This document shows positions 1-8,931 of a DNA stretch of 64,000 bases, in pieces. Location of the stretch: the NCBI GenBank assembly GCA_008081045.1, contig VMDC01000029.1, forward strand, positions 1-64,000. Direction: 5' to 3'. Position 1 is the stretch's first letter. Every line of letters starts with the position of its first letter. The position numbers and the translations under genes are program-made. This DNA comes from Gammaproteobacteria bacterium. Its GTDB lineage: Bacteria > Pseudomonadota > Gammaproteobacteria > Pseudomonadales > Pseudohongiellaceae. Under the pieces are notes generated by a model. The model made no database searches, was not told where the DNA came from, and saw only the letters and a list, made by a program, of their open reading frames with translations.

Positions 1-554
1 GATCCCTGCAGAAACTGGGCACCGATGAGGTCGAAGTTAACGTGATTGCCTCAGGTGTGGGCGGAATTTCCGAGACAGACGCGCATCTGGCCACCACCTC
101 GAGAGCGATGGTGATCGGCTTTAACACTCGCGCTGATAAATCGGCCAGGGACATTCTGGAAAATGAGAGCTTGCAGCTGCGTTACTACAACGTCATCTAT
201 GATGTCATTGATGATACTAAAGCCATTATGGGCGGCATGCTTGAGCCGGAAATCCGTGAGGAAATTGTCGGCATAGCCGAGGTTCGCGATGTGTTTAACT
301 CGCCCAAATTCGGCCAGATTGCCGGCAGCATGGTGATCGAAGGCACGGTCTACCGCAGCAAGCCGATTCGAGTGCTGCGCGACAACGTCGTGATCTACGA
401 AGGAGAGCTGGAATCTCTCAGACGATTCAAGGATGACGCCAACGAAGTGCGTAATGGCATAGAGTGCGGCATCGGCGTTCGGAACTATAACGACGTCAAG
501 GTGGGTGACAAGATCGAAGTCTACGAGACTACTGAGGTCGCCCGGAGTCTATAG
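1..554 (+). CDS. infB: Translation initiation factor IF-2, C-terminal part (5' truncated by window edge)
   Basis: The reading frame is open from base 3 and runs to a TAG stop, so only about the last 183 residues of IF-2 are present. IF-2 is the GTPase that places initiator fMet-tRNA on the 30S subunit and promotes subunit joining. The visible part begins with the [20 protein letters not shown] stretch that precedes the domain 3 helix, and continues through the C2 fMet-tRNA-binding beta-barrel ([20 protein letters not shown] and the [16 protein letters not shown] region). The GTPase domain lies outside the window. rbfA follows after 36 bases, as in the conserved nusA-infB-rbfA operon. Identification is secure. 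Confidence 0.97.
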   Translation, partial: SLQKLGTDEVEVNVIASGVGGISETDAHLATTSRAMVIGFNTRADKSARDILENESLQLRYYNVIYDVIDDTKAIMGGMLEPEIREEIVGIAEVRDVFNSPKFGQIAGSMVIEGTVYRSKPIRVLRDNVVIYEGELESLRRFKDDANEVRNGIECGIGVRNYNDVKVGDKIEVYETTEVARSL

Positions 555-590
555 GCGAGTTTTTGCTGCAGGGAAAAAAAGGGTAGTCCC

Positions 591-1019
591 TTGTCAGAAA
601 TGAGTGCCAGAGCTCAGCGCATCGCTGACCAGATACAGCGTGAGATCGCCACCCTGATACAGCTGGAGGTGAATGATCCGCGCGTCGGTATGGTTTCGGT
701 AACCGGAGTTGACGTCAGTAATGATCTGGCGCACGCGAAGATTCTGTTCACCGTACTGAACACCCATCCGGGTGATGAAGGGCTGGTATCGGATACGCTG
801 ACCGATCCCGGCGCCCTGGATCAGCTGGAGATAGATGAAAATCTAAAAGCCTTGCGCAAGGCCTCAGGTTTTCTGAGGACGTTGCTGGCCAAGCGCTTGC
901 GGCTCAGGTCGACACCGAAGCTGCAGTTTATTTACGACAGTAGCGTTCAGAGAGGTCAGAGACTGTCAGACTTAATCGATGATGCGCTGGCAGCGGATCG
1001 CAAGTTGCAGGACGGCTGA
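591..1019 (+). CDS. rbfA: 30S ribosome-binding factor RbfA
   Basis: A 142-residue protein matching RbfA, the cold-shock-linked factor that binds the 30S subunit during late 16S rRNA maturation. The N-terminal helix (ARAQRIADQIQREIATLIQ) is followed by NDPRVGMVSVTGVDVSNDLA and AKILFTV, the typical KH-like fold signature, and the C-terminal RSTPKLQFIYDSS strand. I prefer the TTG at 591 because the purine-rich GGG at 581-583 is properly spaced from it. An in-frame ATG at 600 would shorten the product by three residues. It lies between infB and truB, the usual operon position. Confidence 0.95.
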   Translation: MSEMSARAQRIADQIQREIATLIQLEVNDPRVGMVSVTGVDVSNDLAHAKILFTVLNTHPGDEGLVSDTLTDPGALDQLEIDENLKALRKASGFLRTLLAKRLRLRSTPKLQFIYDSSVQRGQRLSDLIDDALAADRKLQDG

Positions 1020-1044
1020 CGGCTCGAAACAGCGAGAACGAAAT

Positions 1045-1986
1045 TTGAAAAACCACGGTAATCGCCGAGGTCAGAGCAGCAAACGCAATCGCCGTCAGAT
1101 CAGCGGTATTGTCCTGCTCGATAAAGGCCTGGGTCTCAGCTCCAACGCGGCGCTGCAGGAGGTCAAGCATCTGTATGAGGCCGCGAAGGCGGGCCATACC
1201 GGCAGTCTGGATCCGCTTGCTACCGGTGTGTTGCCGCTGTGTCTCGGAGAAGCGACTAAGGTCTCGCAGTTTTTGCTGGACTCAGACAAGGCTTATCGCG
1301 CGCGTATCAAGCTTGGCGTGCGGACCGACAGCGGCGACCGGGATGGCACTGTTGTGTCGCAGGCGGACGCTTCGCAGATTTCGGAGCGCGAGATCAAACG
1401 CGAGCTTGAGCGCTTTATGGGGGTTATCCAGCAGGTGCCACCCATGCATTCAGCGATCAAGCGGGATGGTGTACCGCTTTACAAACTGGCGCGCAAGGGT
1501 ATCGAAGTTGAGCGGGAAGCCAGGGAAGTGGAGATCTATGACATCGGTCTTTTGCGTACTGAGGGCGATGAGATAGAAGTCGAAGTAAGCTGCAGTAAAG
1601 GCACTTACATCAGGACGCTGGCAGATGACCTCGGTGAGAGGCTTGGCTGCGGCGCCCATATTTCGGGTTTGAGACGCACGCAGGCGGGTGCATTTCTGGA
1701 GCCGCAGTGCGTCACAGTCGAAACATTAAAACAGATCAAAGAAGCCGAAGGATTGGCGGGTCTGGACAGGATACTGGTCCCTATGGACCGGGCAGTCGAG
1801 CAGCTCCCTGAAGTTCGATTGCCAGGCATTGCGGCTGACAGTGTGAAGCACGGTCAATCCGTATTGGTGAGGCACTTGCCGGCTGAAGGGCTGGTAAGGC
1901 TTTACGAAGAGGAGCAATTTATTGGCATCGGTGTCATTGACGATGATGGCAAGGTTGCTCCGAGGCGTCTGGTGACAACTCACTAG
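1045..1986 (+). CDS. truB: tRNA pseudouridine(55) synthase TruB
   Basis: TruB isomerises U55 in the T-loop of tRNAs to pseudouridine. The signature is clear: SGIVLLDKGLGLSSN, then GHTGSLDPLATGVLPLCLGEATK carrying the catalytic Asp of the GSLDPLATG loop, YRARIKLGVRTDSGDRDG, VPPMHSAIKRDGVPLYKLAR and CSKGTYIRTLADDLG. The open frame extends upstream to 979 inside rbfA, but the TTG at 1045 gives the normal N-terminus (KNHGNRRGQSSK, a basic leader before the core) and about 313 residues. A weak purine-rich site lies just before it. The C-terminal PUA-like part is present. It is in the operon with rbfA (25 bases upstream). Confidence 0.95.
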   Translation: MKNHGNRRGQSSKRNRRQISGIVLLDKGLGLSSNAALQEVKHLYEAAKAGHTGSLDPLATGVLPLCLGEATKVSQFLLDSDKAYRARIKLGVRTDSGDRDGTVVSQADASQISEREIKRELERFMGVIQQVPPMHSAIKRDGVPLYKLARKGIEVEREAREVEIYDIGLLRTEGDEIEVEVSCSKGTYIRTLADDLGERLGCGAHISGLRRTQAGAFLEPQCVTVETLKQIKEAEGLAGLDRILVPMDRAVEQLPEVRLPGIAADSVKHGQSVLVRHLPAEGLVRLYEEEQFIGIGVIDDDGKVAPRRLVTTH

Positions 1987-2120
1987 ACTTTTATAGGCAG
2001 GAAAGTGCCAGGTGACTATCAATATGCGTGGTTATCCTGGAGTTATAGGGAAATTGTGTGAGGCACATGGCTATCTGGCGTAGTGCTCATTGTTCAATCG
2101 CATATTACGGAGAAATTAAC

Positions 2121-2390
2121 ATGGCTTTATCAGCTGAAAGAAAAGAAGAAATCATCAAAGACTACGCGTTAAGCGATGGTGATACCGGCTCACCAGAAGT
2201 GCAGGTGGCGCTTCTGACAGCCAACATCAATGACCTTCAGAGTCATTTCAAAGAGCATATTCATGATCATCATTCTCGCCGCGGACTCATCCGCATGGTG
2301 AACAGCAGAAGAAAGCTGCTTGATTATCTAAAGCGCAAGAATGTCGAGAGATATTCGAGCCTGATCAAGCGTCTCGGCCTGCGTCGATAA
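2121..2390 (+). CDS. rpsO: 30S ribosomal protein S15
   Basis: An 89-residue protein with the full S15 sequence pattern: [58 protein letters not shown] and the C-terminal [14 protein letters not shown]15 is a primary 16S rRNA-binding protein that organises the central domain of the 30S subunit. An upstream in-frame start at 2058 is rejected: the ATG at 2121, preceded by ACGGAG, gives the exact family length. The 130-base leader before it could hold an autoregulatory structure as in other bacteria, but I did not verify one. pnp follows. Confidence 0.97.
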   Translation: MALSAERKEEIIKDYALSDGDTGSPEVQVALLTANINDLQSHFKEHIHDHHSRRGLIRMVNSRRKLLDYLKRKNVERYSSLIKRLGLRR

Positions 2391-2418
2391 GCTCACTTAA
2401 AAACTCATTACTGGAACT

Positions 2419-2450
2419 CTGCGCTCGAAATAGGCATCAGCGCAGGTTTT
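2419..2450 (+). terminator. Hairpin with short T run between rpsO and pnp
   Basis: CTGCGCT (2419-2425) pairs with AGCGCAG (2439-2445) across a 13-base loop and is followed by GG and four T. In enterobacteria a partial terminator and RNase III-processed structures occupy this same rpsO-pnp junction. Here the T run is short, so this is likely a leaky attenuating hairpin rather than a full stop. Confidence 0.5.
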
Positions 2451-2469
2451 GGATTTATAGGAAAAAAAT

Positions 2470-4581
2470 ATGTTTAATCCAGTAAGAAAGACATTTCAAT
2501 TCGGTGGGCAAGAAGTCACTATTGAAACAGGCAAAGTCGCGCGACAGGCCACTGGCGCTGTCGTCGTGACAATGGGCGACACTCAGGTGCTCGCAACGGT
2601 AGTTGGAAGAAAGCAGGCCAATCCGGGTCAGGATTTTTTCCCGCTTACCGTCAATTATCAGGAAAAGACCTATGCGGTTGGCAAGATCCCCGGCGGTTTC
2701 TTCAAGCGAGAAGGTCGGCCAACCGAGAAAGAAACGCTGACCTCGCGTCTGATCGATCGGCCAATCCGGCCCCTTTTCCCGAAAGGCTTTATGAACGAAG
2801 TACAGGTGATCTGTACGGTCGTTTCTGGCGGTAAGACACAGGATCCGGATATCGCCGCCATGATCGGCGCGTCTGCTTCTCTGGCCATTTCAGGAATTCC
2901 ATTCGCCGAACCCATTGGTGCTGCTCGCGTCGGCTATGATGCAGAGCAGGGATATGTACTCAATCCCAACTATGAAGCTCTTGAGGGTTCGCTGTTGGAC
3001 ATGGTGGTTGCGGGTACGCAATCTGCGGTCCTGATGGTTGAGTCTGAGGCCAAGCAGCTCAGTGAAGATCAAATGCTGGGCGCCGTGCTTTTTGCACATC
3101 AGGAAATGCAGGCGGTCATCAACGCGATCAATGAGCTGAAAGCGGAAGCCGGCAAACCGGCATGGGACTGGCAGCCTGAGGCAGAAAACACCACGCTTAA
3201 GGATGCTCTCGTTGAGCGCTTTGGCGCCGCCGTTGCCGAGGCGTACAAGATCTCGGAAAAAATGCAGCGATATGAGGCTGTCGGTGAGATCAAGCAGCAG
3301 GCGATCGAAGCGCTTGCCAGTGAGGAAGGCGGGCCTTCGGCTGGAGAGGTATCGGATGCCTTCGGCGCACTTGAGAAGCGGACTGTGCGCAACAGCATTC
3401 TTGACGGGTCGCCAAGAATCGACGGCCGCGATACGACGACTGTTCGTGCCATCGAAGTGGAAACCGGCGTTCTGCCGAAAGCGCACGGGTCTGCGCTGTT
3501 TACGCGTGGCGAGACTCAGGCACTGGTTGTTACCACGCTGGGTGCGGTTCGAGATGCACAGCTGATTGAAGGTCTGGACGGCTCGAAAAAAGACCCCTTT
3601 ATGCTGCACTATAATTTTCCGCCCTTTTCTGTCGGCGAGACAGGCTTTATGAGCGGACCCAAGCGTCGCGAAATAGGCCATGGCCGTCTCGCGCGCCGTG
3701 GGGTGGCGGCGGTGATGCCCAGTGAGGAGGAATTTCCCTATGCGATTCGAGTGGTTTCTGAAATCACCGAATCCAACGGTTCCAGCTCCATGGCCAGCGT
3801 GTGCGGCAGCAGCCTGTCAATGATGGATGCCGGTGTTCCCGTATCCGCACCGGTTGCCGGTATCGCAATGGGTCTGATCAAGGAAGGAGAGCGCTTTGCC
3901 GTTCTGACCGACATTCTCGGAGATGAAGACCACCTCGGCGACATGGATTTCAAGGTTGCTGGTACTTCAAACGGAGTCACCGCCCTGCAAATGGACATCA
4001 AGATTCAGGGTATCACTGAAGAAATCATGGAAATCGCCCTGGCTCAGGCTCATGACGCACGCCAGCACATCCTGGGCGAGATGAATAAGGTGATCTCAGA
4101 AGCGCGGCCAACGGTGTCTGAAAATGCGCCGGCCATGGCGACAATTAAGATTGACCCGGACAAGATTCGCGACGTCATCGGCAAAGGCGGAGCGGTCATT
4201 CGCGGCATCACCGAAGAGACAGGTGCTTCGGTTGATATTGATGACGACGGAAACGTTCGCATTTATGGTGAAGATGCAGATTCCCGCGACGCAGCGCTGG
4301 ACATGGTGAATGCGATTACTGCCGAAGCGGAAGTGGGCAGGCTGTACAAGGGCAAGGTTGCGCGAATCGTTGATTTTGGTGCGTTCGTAACGATTCTGCC
4401 CGGCAAGGACGGCCTGGTGCATATCTCACAAATTTCTCAGGAAAGAGTTGAAGATGTGAACCAGTATCTCTCTGAAGGTGAGGAAGTGCTGGTTAAGTGC
4501 ACTGATCTGGACGCCAGAGGACGGATCAAACTCAGCATCAAGGAAATCACTGAGGAAGAAAAGGCAGAGTTTGCCGAATGA
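2470..4581 (+). CDS. pnp: Polyribonucleotide nucleotidyltransferase (PNPase)
   Basis: A 703-residue protein of full family length. PNPase degrades RNA from the 3' end by phosphorolysis and is a core component of the degradosome. Domains in order: first RNase PH-like domain (residues about 1-220, with [20 protein letters not shown] and [11 protein letters not shown]), alpha-helical linker, second RNase PH domain ([36 protein letters not shown] and the [17 protein letters not shown] active-site segment), then KH ([20 protein letters not shown]) and S1 ([29 protein letters not shown]) RNA-binding domains. The start ATG follows a purine-rich AGGAAAAAA. Transcription probably ends at the hairpin at 4604-4631. 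Confidence 0.98.
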   Translation: MFNPVRKTFQFGGQEVTIETGKVARQATGAVVVTMGDTQVLATVVGRKQANPGQDFFPLTVNYQEKTYAVGKIPGGFFKREGRPTEKETLTSRLIDRPIRPLFPKGFMNEVQVICTVVSGGKTQDPDIAAMIGASASLAISGIPFAEPIGAARVGYDAEQGYVLNPNYEALEGSLLDMVVAGTQSAVLMVESEAKQLSEDQMLGAVLFAHQEMQAVINAINELKAEAGKPAWDWQPEAENTTLKDALVERFGAAVAEAYKISEKMQRYEAVGEIKQQAIEALASEEGGPSAGEVSDAFGALEKRTVRNSILDGSPRIDGRDTTTVRAIEVETGVLPKAHGSALFTRGETQALVVTTLGAVRDAQLIEGLDGSKKDPFMLHYNFPPFSVGETGFMSGPKRREIGHGRLARRGVAAVMPSEEEFPYAIRVVSEITESNGSSSMASVCGSSLSMMDAGVPVSAPVAGIAMGLIKEGERFAVLTDILGDEDHLGDMDFKVAGTSNGVTALQMDIKIQGITEEIMEIALAQAHDARQHILGEMNKVISEARPTVSENAPAMATIKIDPDKIRDVIGKGGAVIRGITEETGASVDIDDDGNVRIYGEDADSRDAALDMVNAITAEAEVGRLYKGKVARIVDFGAFVTILPGKDGLVHISQISQERVEDVNQYLSEGEEVLVKCTDLDARGRIKLSIKEITEEEKAEFAE

Positions 4582-4892
4582 TTCGGCGGATTCCCTGATC
4601 GACAAAAACCCGGGCCAGTCCCGGGTTTTTTATGGGGCCGTTTTGCCGGGCTCCCCGATTCACCGGATTTCCGCCGGCACTGAGTTTCGCGGGAATGGTC
4701 TTGGATTTTGCTGCTACCCTCACTCAAATTTGAGTAAAATCAGATACTTGAAACTCTCAAGGCGGAAGACCTGTTGCCTGCGCCAATTCTTGATAGAATC
4801 CGAGATTGACCGCTATTGATAAGAGCATTGCGACAGCGAAGACTGTGCCGCAGCCCCGGCTGCGGAATAACCGAAATTCCAGGAGATAGCGC
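4582..4892 (+). promoter_or_regulatory. Intergenic region with 14-bp palindrome and possible promoter
   Basis: Beyond the terminator, this 311-base gap contains a perfect palindrome ACTCAAATTTGAGT at 4722-4735 and, just after it, the smaller inverted repeat CTTGA-5-TCAAG starting near 4747. A possible sigma-70 promoter is TTGATA (4790-4795), 18 bases, TATTGA (4814-4819). The palindrome has the size of a dimeric regulator's operator but I cannot name the regulator. It would control the cytochrome/copper protein gene starting at 4893. Confidence 0.35.
4604..4631 (+). terminator. Rho-independent terminator after pnp
   Basis: Perfect inverted repeat AAAAACCCGGG (4604-4614) / CCCGGGTTTTT (4620-4630) with a five-base loop and a run of six T. 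It closes the infB-rbfA-truB-rpsO-pnp operon. Confidence 0.9.
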
Positions 4893-6326
4893 ATGAAACT
4901 TCGAATCCTTTCTCAGCTTACACTGGCGCTGGCCAGCCTGGCCGGGATGGCCCTGACGATGTCGGCTGCCCGAGCGCAGGAAGTCACCTTCCACAGAGAC
5001 ATTGAGCCCATACTGCAGCGCAGCTGCCAGAATTGTCATCGCGCAGGCGGGGTCGGCCCCATGCCACTGGTAACCTTTGAGCAGGTCGCGCCTTATGCCG
5101 GTCTGATTGAGTACAAGACCGGTTTACGTGACCGGGCAGGTGCCATGCCTCCGTGGTATATGGAAAAAGACGTGGGGATCCAGAGCTATAAGAATGACCC
5201 TTCGCTGAGCGAGGCGGAGCTTGCGGCCATCTCGACCTGGGCACGAACCGGCACGCCGAAGGGGGACCCGGCCGATGCTCCGGAACCGCTGGTGTTCGAT
5301 GACAGCCTGAAATGGACAGCCGGTGAGCCTGACCTGATCGTGAAAACGAATTCGGTAACCAAGCTGGCCGGAACCCCTGACTGGTGGGGTGAGATCGACA
5401 GAGTGCCGGTTGGTCTGGATGAAGACCGCTATGTGAAATCGGTTGAGATTGTTGAGGTGAATGATGTTGATAATCAGGCAGGGACGGGTCGAGAGACGGT
5501 CGGCGGGCGGTATATCTTTCATCACATGATCTGGAGCACCGCGCAGCTCGACGAAAACGGGGACCGGGTTGAAGACACTGTCACCAGCTGGCCCGTGCAT
5601 GAAGTGGGTCGCAATCCTGATCTGTTTGATCCCGATGGCGGACGCCTGCTCAGAGCGGGTACCTACATCTACTCAGATTCCGTGCATCTGCACTCCAACG
5701 GCCTCGACACCACCGGCCATCTGGAGATTGGATTCCGCTTTCATCCGAAAGGCTATGAGCCCAAGTACCAGCGCGCAACCCTGGGCCTGGGCAATGGCGT
5801 TGACATCAGTATAGCGGGCAATCAGGACGAGCAGGAGCTGCATGCCTATCGCGTGCTCGAGGAGCACACCAAGATCATTACTTTCGAGCCCCACCTGCAT
5901 GCGCCGGGCGAGCGCATGTGTCTTGAGGCAATCTGGGGGTACACCGTTGAGACTCTGTCCTGTGTCGGCTATGACCACAACTGGGTGAGGGGTTATGCCT
6001 ACGAGGCAGACGCGGCACCGCTGCTGCCAAAAGGCACAATTCTTCATATCGTGGGCTACATGAATAACACCGAGACCAACCCCAATGTGCCTGATCCGAG
6101 GAACTGGCAGGGATCGGGCAACCGATCGGTGACCAATATGTTCATCGACTTGGGTATGCGCGTTACCATGAATGACGAACAGTTCCAGCAGGAAATGGCC
6201 GACAGGCGGGAGGCCCTCGATCTGGGGCCGAATGACCACGTTATCGGATGCCCGCTGTGTCTGGCGCCGCTGGTCTCGCCGCTGGAGCGTTTCGAACGCG
6301 CCACCAGCGCTCAGAGTGATGATTAA
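4893..6326 (+). CDS. Exported cytochrome c / copper type II (PHM-like) monooxygenase-like protein
   Basis: A 477-residue protein with a signal peptide ending near AARAQ (residue 29). Residues 31-125 form a small cytochrome c-type domain with one heme site CQNCH (45-49) after FHRDIEPILQRS. The rest resembles copper type II ascorbate-dependent monooxygenases of the peptidylglycine hydroxylase fold: a His pair in FHHMIW (210-211), SVHLHS (His265, 267), the PHLHAPGERM motif (His334, 336), YDHNWVRGY, LPKGTILHIVGYMNN with a candidate copper Met390, and NPNVPDP. The fold assignment follows from this motif order. Substrate is unknown and monooxygenase activity is inference. ATG 4893 follows CAGGAGAT. 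The 6354 gene follows immediately and is probably co-transcribed. Confidence 0.72.
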   Translation: MKLRILSQLTLALASLAGMALTMSAARAQEVTFHRDIEPILQRSCQNCHRAGGVGPMPLVTFEQVAPYAGLIEYKTGLRDRAGAMPPWYMEKDVGIQSYKNDPSLSEAELAAISTWARTGTPKGDPADAPEPLVFDDSLKWTAGEPDLIVKTNSVTKLAGTPDWWGEIDRVPVGLDEDRYVKSVEIVEVNDVDNQAGTGRETVGGRYIFHHMIWSTAQLDENGDRVEDTVTSWPVHEVGRNPDLFDPDGGRLLRAGTYIYSDSVHLHSNGLDTTGHLEIGFRFHPKGYEPKYQRATLGLGNGVDISIAGNQDEQELHAYRVLEEHTKIITFEPHLHAPGERMCLEAIWGYTVETLSCVGYDHNWVRGYAYEADAAPLLPKGTILHIVGYMNNTETNPNVPDPRNWQGSGNRSVTNMFIDLGMRVTMNDEQFQQEMADRREALDLGPNDHVIGCPLCLAPLVSPLERFERATSAQSDD

Positions 6327-6353
6327 GTGGAATATGCAGGAGAATCAGGAAAG

Positions 6354-7334
6354 ATGAAAATGAAGATTTCTAACAACGCGGTGGTTAAGGCCTTGGCTGT
6401 ATCGCTTGTTATGCTCATTTCAAACGGCGTGTTGGCTCAGACCTACCGCAGTGGTCAGCATGTCGAGCCGGCATTCGAAGGTTGGCGTCCCAACGAAGAC
6501 GGTACCTTCAACATGATGTTTGGGTATATGAATGAAAATTGGGAAGAGGAACCTGATGTCGAGGTCGGTGAGGACAACTATTTTTCTCCGGGTGAGGCAG
6601 ATCGCGGCCAGCCGACTCACTTCCTGCCCCGGCGTAATCGTTTCACGTTTGAGGTTACCGTGCCGGCTGACTGGGGCGACCGGGAGCTGGTGTGGACGCT
6701 GAAAGTCAACGGTGAAGAACGTAAGGCCTACGCGACACTGCGTCAGGATTACCTCGTGGACAACATGGTGATTGCTTCAGAAACCGGGTCCTTGGGGGCG
6801 GGCACCAGTTCTCCGGAATCACGCGCGAACGTTCCCCCGGTCGTTACCGTTCAGGGTGATGGTATTCGCAGTGCCAGAGTGGGTGAGCCAATCGCCGTCG
6901 ACACCCTGGTAGAAGACGATGGCTTACCCCAACCTACGGATCCTGTAGAAGACGCCCGAAGGTTTGCTGAGTTTGCCGGTGGTGCACTGGCGGCAGTGCT
7001 GGTGACGCCGGAAGCGGTTATGCAGCGCCGGTTGATGTCACCACCGATCAAACCGACAGTCGATAAGGTCAACGGCCTTTATTATTCCTGGAATAAGTAC
7101 CGCGGCCCGGGGGAAGTAAGCTTCGACCCGCCCCAGGTCAAAGTCTGGGAGGACACCCGAACCAGCGCCAATTCTCCCTGGGGTGCGCTGTTCTTGCCTC
7201 CGCCCGTCCCGGAGGATGGCATCTACGGTGTAAGCATGACCTTCAGTGAGCCCGGTGAATATGTTCTCTGGGGCAGGGCAGATGACGGAGGTCTTTATCA
7301 TGATGCTTACATCACGGTGAATGTGTCCGAATAA
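6354..7334 (+). CDS. Exported protein of unknown function, partner of the cytochrome/copper protein
   Basis: About 326 residues with a signal peptide (KALAVSLVMLISNGVLAQ). The frame opens at GTG 6327, right after the upstream stop, but ATG 6354 is preceded by a good AGGAAAG and gives a normal signal sequence. The mature part carries NEDGTFNMMFGYMNENWEE, a PADRGQPTHF-like segment (EADRGQPTHFLPRRNRFTFE), VPADWGDRELVWTLKVNGE and a later PPQVKVWEDTR segment. It reads as two beta-rich, Ig-like portions with no cofactor motif and no recognisable catalytic residues. I do not know a name for this family. The 27-base gap to the upstream gene suggests a shared transcript and function. Confidence 0.75.
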   Translation: MKMKISNNAVVKALAVSLVMLISNGVLAQTYRSGQHVEPAFEGWRPNEDGTFNMMFGYMNENWEEEPDVEVGEDNYFSPGEADRGQPTHFLPRRNRFTFEVTVPADWGDRELVWTLKVNGEERKAYATLRQDYLVDNMVIASETGSLGAGTSSPESRANVPPVVTVQGDGIRSARVGEPIAVDTLVEDDGLPQPTDPVEDARRFAEFAGGALAAVLVTPEAVMQRRLMSPPIKPTVDKVNGLYYSWNKYRGPGEVSFDPPQVKVWEDTRTSANSPWGALFLPPPVPEDGIYGVSMTFSEPGEYVLWGRADDGGLYHDAYITVNVSE

Positions 7335-7352
7335 GTTTGCGTCGCGTTTCTC

Positions 7353-7383
7353 AAAAAGGGGCGGAGTTATCGCCCCTTTTTTT
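7353..7383 (+). terminator. Rho-independent terminator
   Basis: AAAAAGGGGCG (7353-7363) pairs with CGCCCCTTTTT (7371-7381) over a seven-base loop and ends in a long T run. It closes the two-gene unit 4893-7334. Confidence 0.9.
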
Positions 7384-7698
7384 ATCTTTCATCGCCGGAT
7401 CTTCTGCCTGGCGGCTCTCTGTTTACCACGGGTTCGCGGACATGCTGTTTGCCGGACGATTTCCGCGTTTGAGTAAGCCTCAAGAGTCACCCGGCGGCCG
7501 AATCGGTGCACCGCTGCATCGTTTGGCAACCCCCGGGCTGATTGACGCGAGATGACAAGGTCGCGTTGAAGCAGAAGCCAGCAGATAAAGGCTCGGAATA
7601 ACGCGTTTTTCAAACGCGTTACCGAATAACCTCAAACCGAGGTGTTCATACCGGCAGAAATTCTCTAGCTTGGGTTTTTTACTGGGAGGGTGATTGAT
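7384..7698. other. Noncoding gap with a 9-bp perfect hairpin
   Basis: No convincing gene was found in this 315-base stretch. It contains a perfect inverted repeat AACGCGTTT-TTC-AAACGCGTT at 7600-7620, upstream of the next hydrolase. It is not followed by a T run, so an operator or RNA hairpin is as likely as a terminator. A good ribosome site GGGAGGG (7684-7690) fixes the next start. Confidence 0.4.
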
Positions 7699-8820
7699 AT
7701 GCGTCAGAGCTGTTTAGGTTCTTTGTGGGTTGTGTGCGTGCTGTTCTTACCGGCACTGTCTGCCGCAGAGGATAATCTGTTCTATTCAGACCTGGCCCGG
7801 GCCTGGTTCGAGGGCGGGGACAGTTTTGAGTGGCAGTCCACGACGCCCAACAACCATGGCGCGAAGGTTGATGTGTTCTACAGAACCTTCGGTGATCCGA
7901 CAAACCCGCAGCTGTTGCTGGTTCACGGTTTTCCAAATTCCAGCTTTGACTTCTATAAGCTGGTGCCCTTACTGTCAGACGATTACTACATTGCCACACT
8001 GGATTTCCCCGGGTCCGGTTTTTCGGACAAACCTCTGGAAGGCTTTTCCTACATGTTGGCGGACAATGCCAGGCTGCTGGATTACTTTGTCCGGGAAATT
8101 GTTGAGTTTGACGATTTTGCTCTCTACACGCATGATCGCGGCGTCAGTATAGGCCTGTCATTTCTGGGCGATTACCTTGAGTCTGACCCGGATTACCGAA
8201 TTAACTACCACTTCCTGTCAAACAGCGGCATGTATCTGCCTCTGGCTAATCTTGTTCCGTTTCAGCTGGCCATGCTGGATCCCGCACGGGGCCCGCAAAT
8301 CATTGCCGCGCGCAAGGCCAGGCCGAGAGTGACCGAAGGAGATCCCGAGGCAGTGGCTTATGACGATATCTTTAAATTCAATGACGGAGATTCGGCGCTG
8401 CTGCATGTCGGTAAATATCTTCTGGAGCGGGCCGAGAATGAGACCCGCTGGCTTGAGAATCTGCCGCGTAGCCCGGTGCCGGTCGCCTATCTGTGGGGCC
8501 TGCTTGATGTGGTGAATCCGCCGCGCATTGCGCACCATGTCTGGGATCGCTACCTCAATGATCGGGATGCTGAGAGCTCGTTCTGGATCCTGCCGACTGC
8601 CGCGCACTATCCGCAGAGAGAAAAACCGGAGCAAGTGGCCAAGATTGTTCGCCTAGCTCTGGAGGGTAATGTGCCGGACCGCGAATCTGAAAATGCGTTC
8701 ATGAGGAATTATGCGGCGGGTCGCAGTGCCGAAGACGCTATCTATATTGGCCGTTCAGAGCCCCGGCAAATGACGTTTCCCTTCCAGGAGCTGTACACCC
8801 CGGACGGCTATCTGCCGTAG
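7699..8820 (+). CDS. Exported alpha/beta hydrolase, haloalkane dehalogenase/epoxide hydrolase-like
   Basis: About 373 residues with a signal peptide (LWVVCVLFLPALSAAED). The alpha/beta hydrolase core is clear: LLLVHGFPNSSFDFYKLVP (oxyanion HGFP), TLDFPGSGFSDKP, and the nucleophile elbow LYTHDRGVSIGLSF. The residue in the nucleophile position is Asp, not Ser, as in epoxide hydrolases and haloalkane dehalogenases. A likely acid lies in WGLLDVVNP and the catalytic His in PTAAHYPQREKP. The start is ATG 7699, eight bases after GGGAGGG, not the upstream GTG 7690. A periplasmic location is inferred from the signal peptide. The substrate cannot be told. Confidence 0.82.
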   Translation: MRQSCLGSLWVVCVLFLPALSAAEDNLFYSDLARAWFEGGDSFEWQSTTPNNHGAKVDVFYRTFGDPTNPQLLLVHGFPNSSFDFYKLVPLLSDDYYIATLDFPGSGFSDKPLEGFSYMLADNARLLDYFVREIVEFDDFALYTHDRGVSIGLSFLGDYLESDPDYRINYHFLSNSGMYLPLANLVPFQLAMLDPARGPQIIAARKARPRVTEGDPEAVAYDDIFKFNDGDSALLHVGKYLLERAENETRWLENLPRSPVPVAYLWGLLDVVNPPRIAHHVWDRYLNDRDAESSFWILPTAAHYPQREKPEQVAKIVRLALEGNVPDRESENAFMRNYAAGRSAEDAIYIGRSEPRQMTFPFQELYTPDGYLP

Positions 8821-8931
8821 CGTGGGTCATTCAAACAAGCCTTGTGAGGCTCAGCGGAAAATAGAACGCCTGCGTGCTTTGCGCGCTTGCCCGCAGGTCT
8901 TGTGGGTCGGCGCTGCCTGTAAAAGGTTTGT

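Noticed and set aside
2890-3681. A 263-codon open frame antisense to pnp
   Set aside because: pnp is complete and conserved here. The antisense frame has no start signal or family resemblance.
7699-8820. Assignment as a proven haloalkane dehalogenase
   Set aside because: The Asp nucleophile is shared with epoxide hydrolases, and the halide-binding residues cannot be confirmed by eye.
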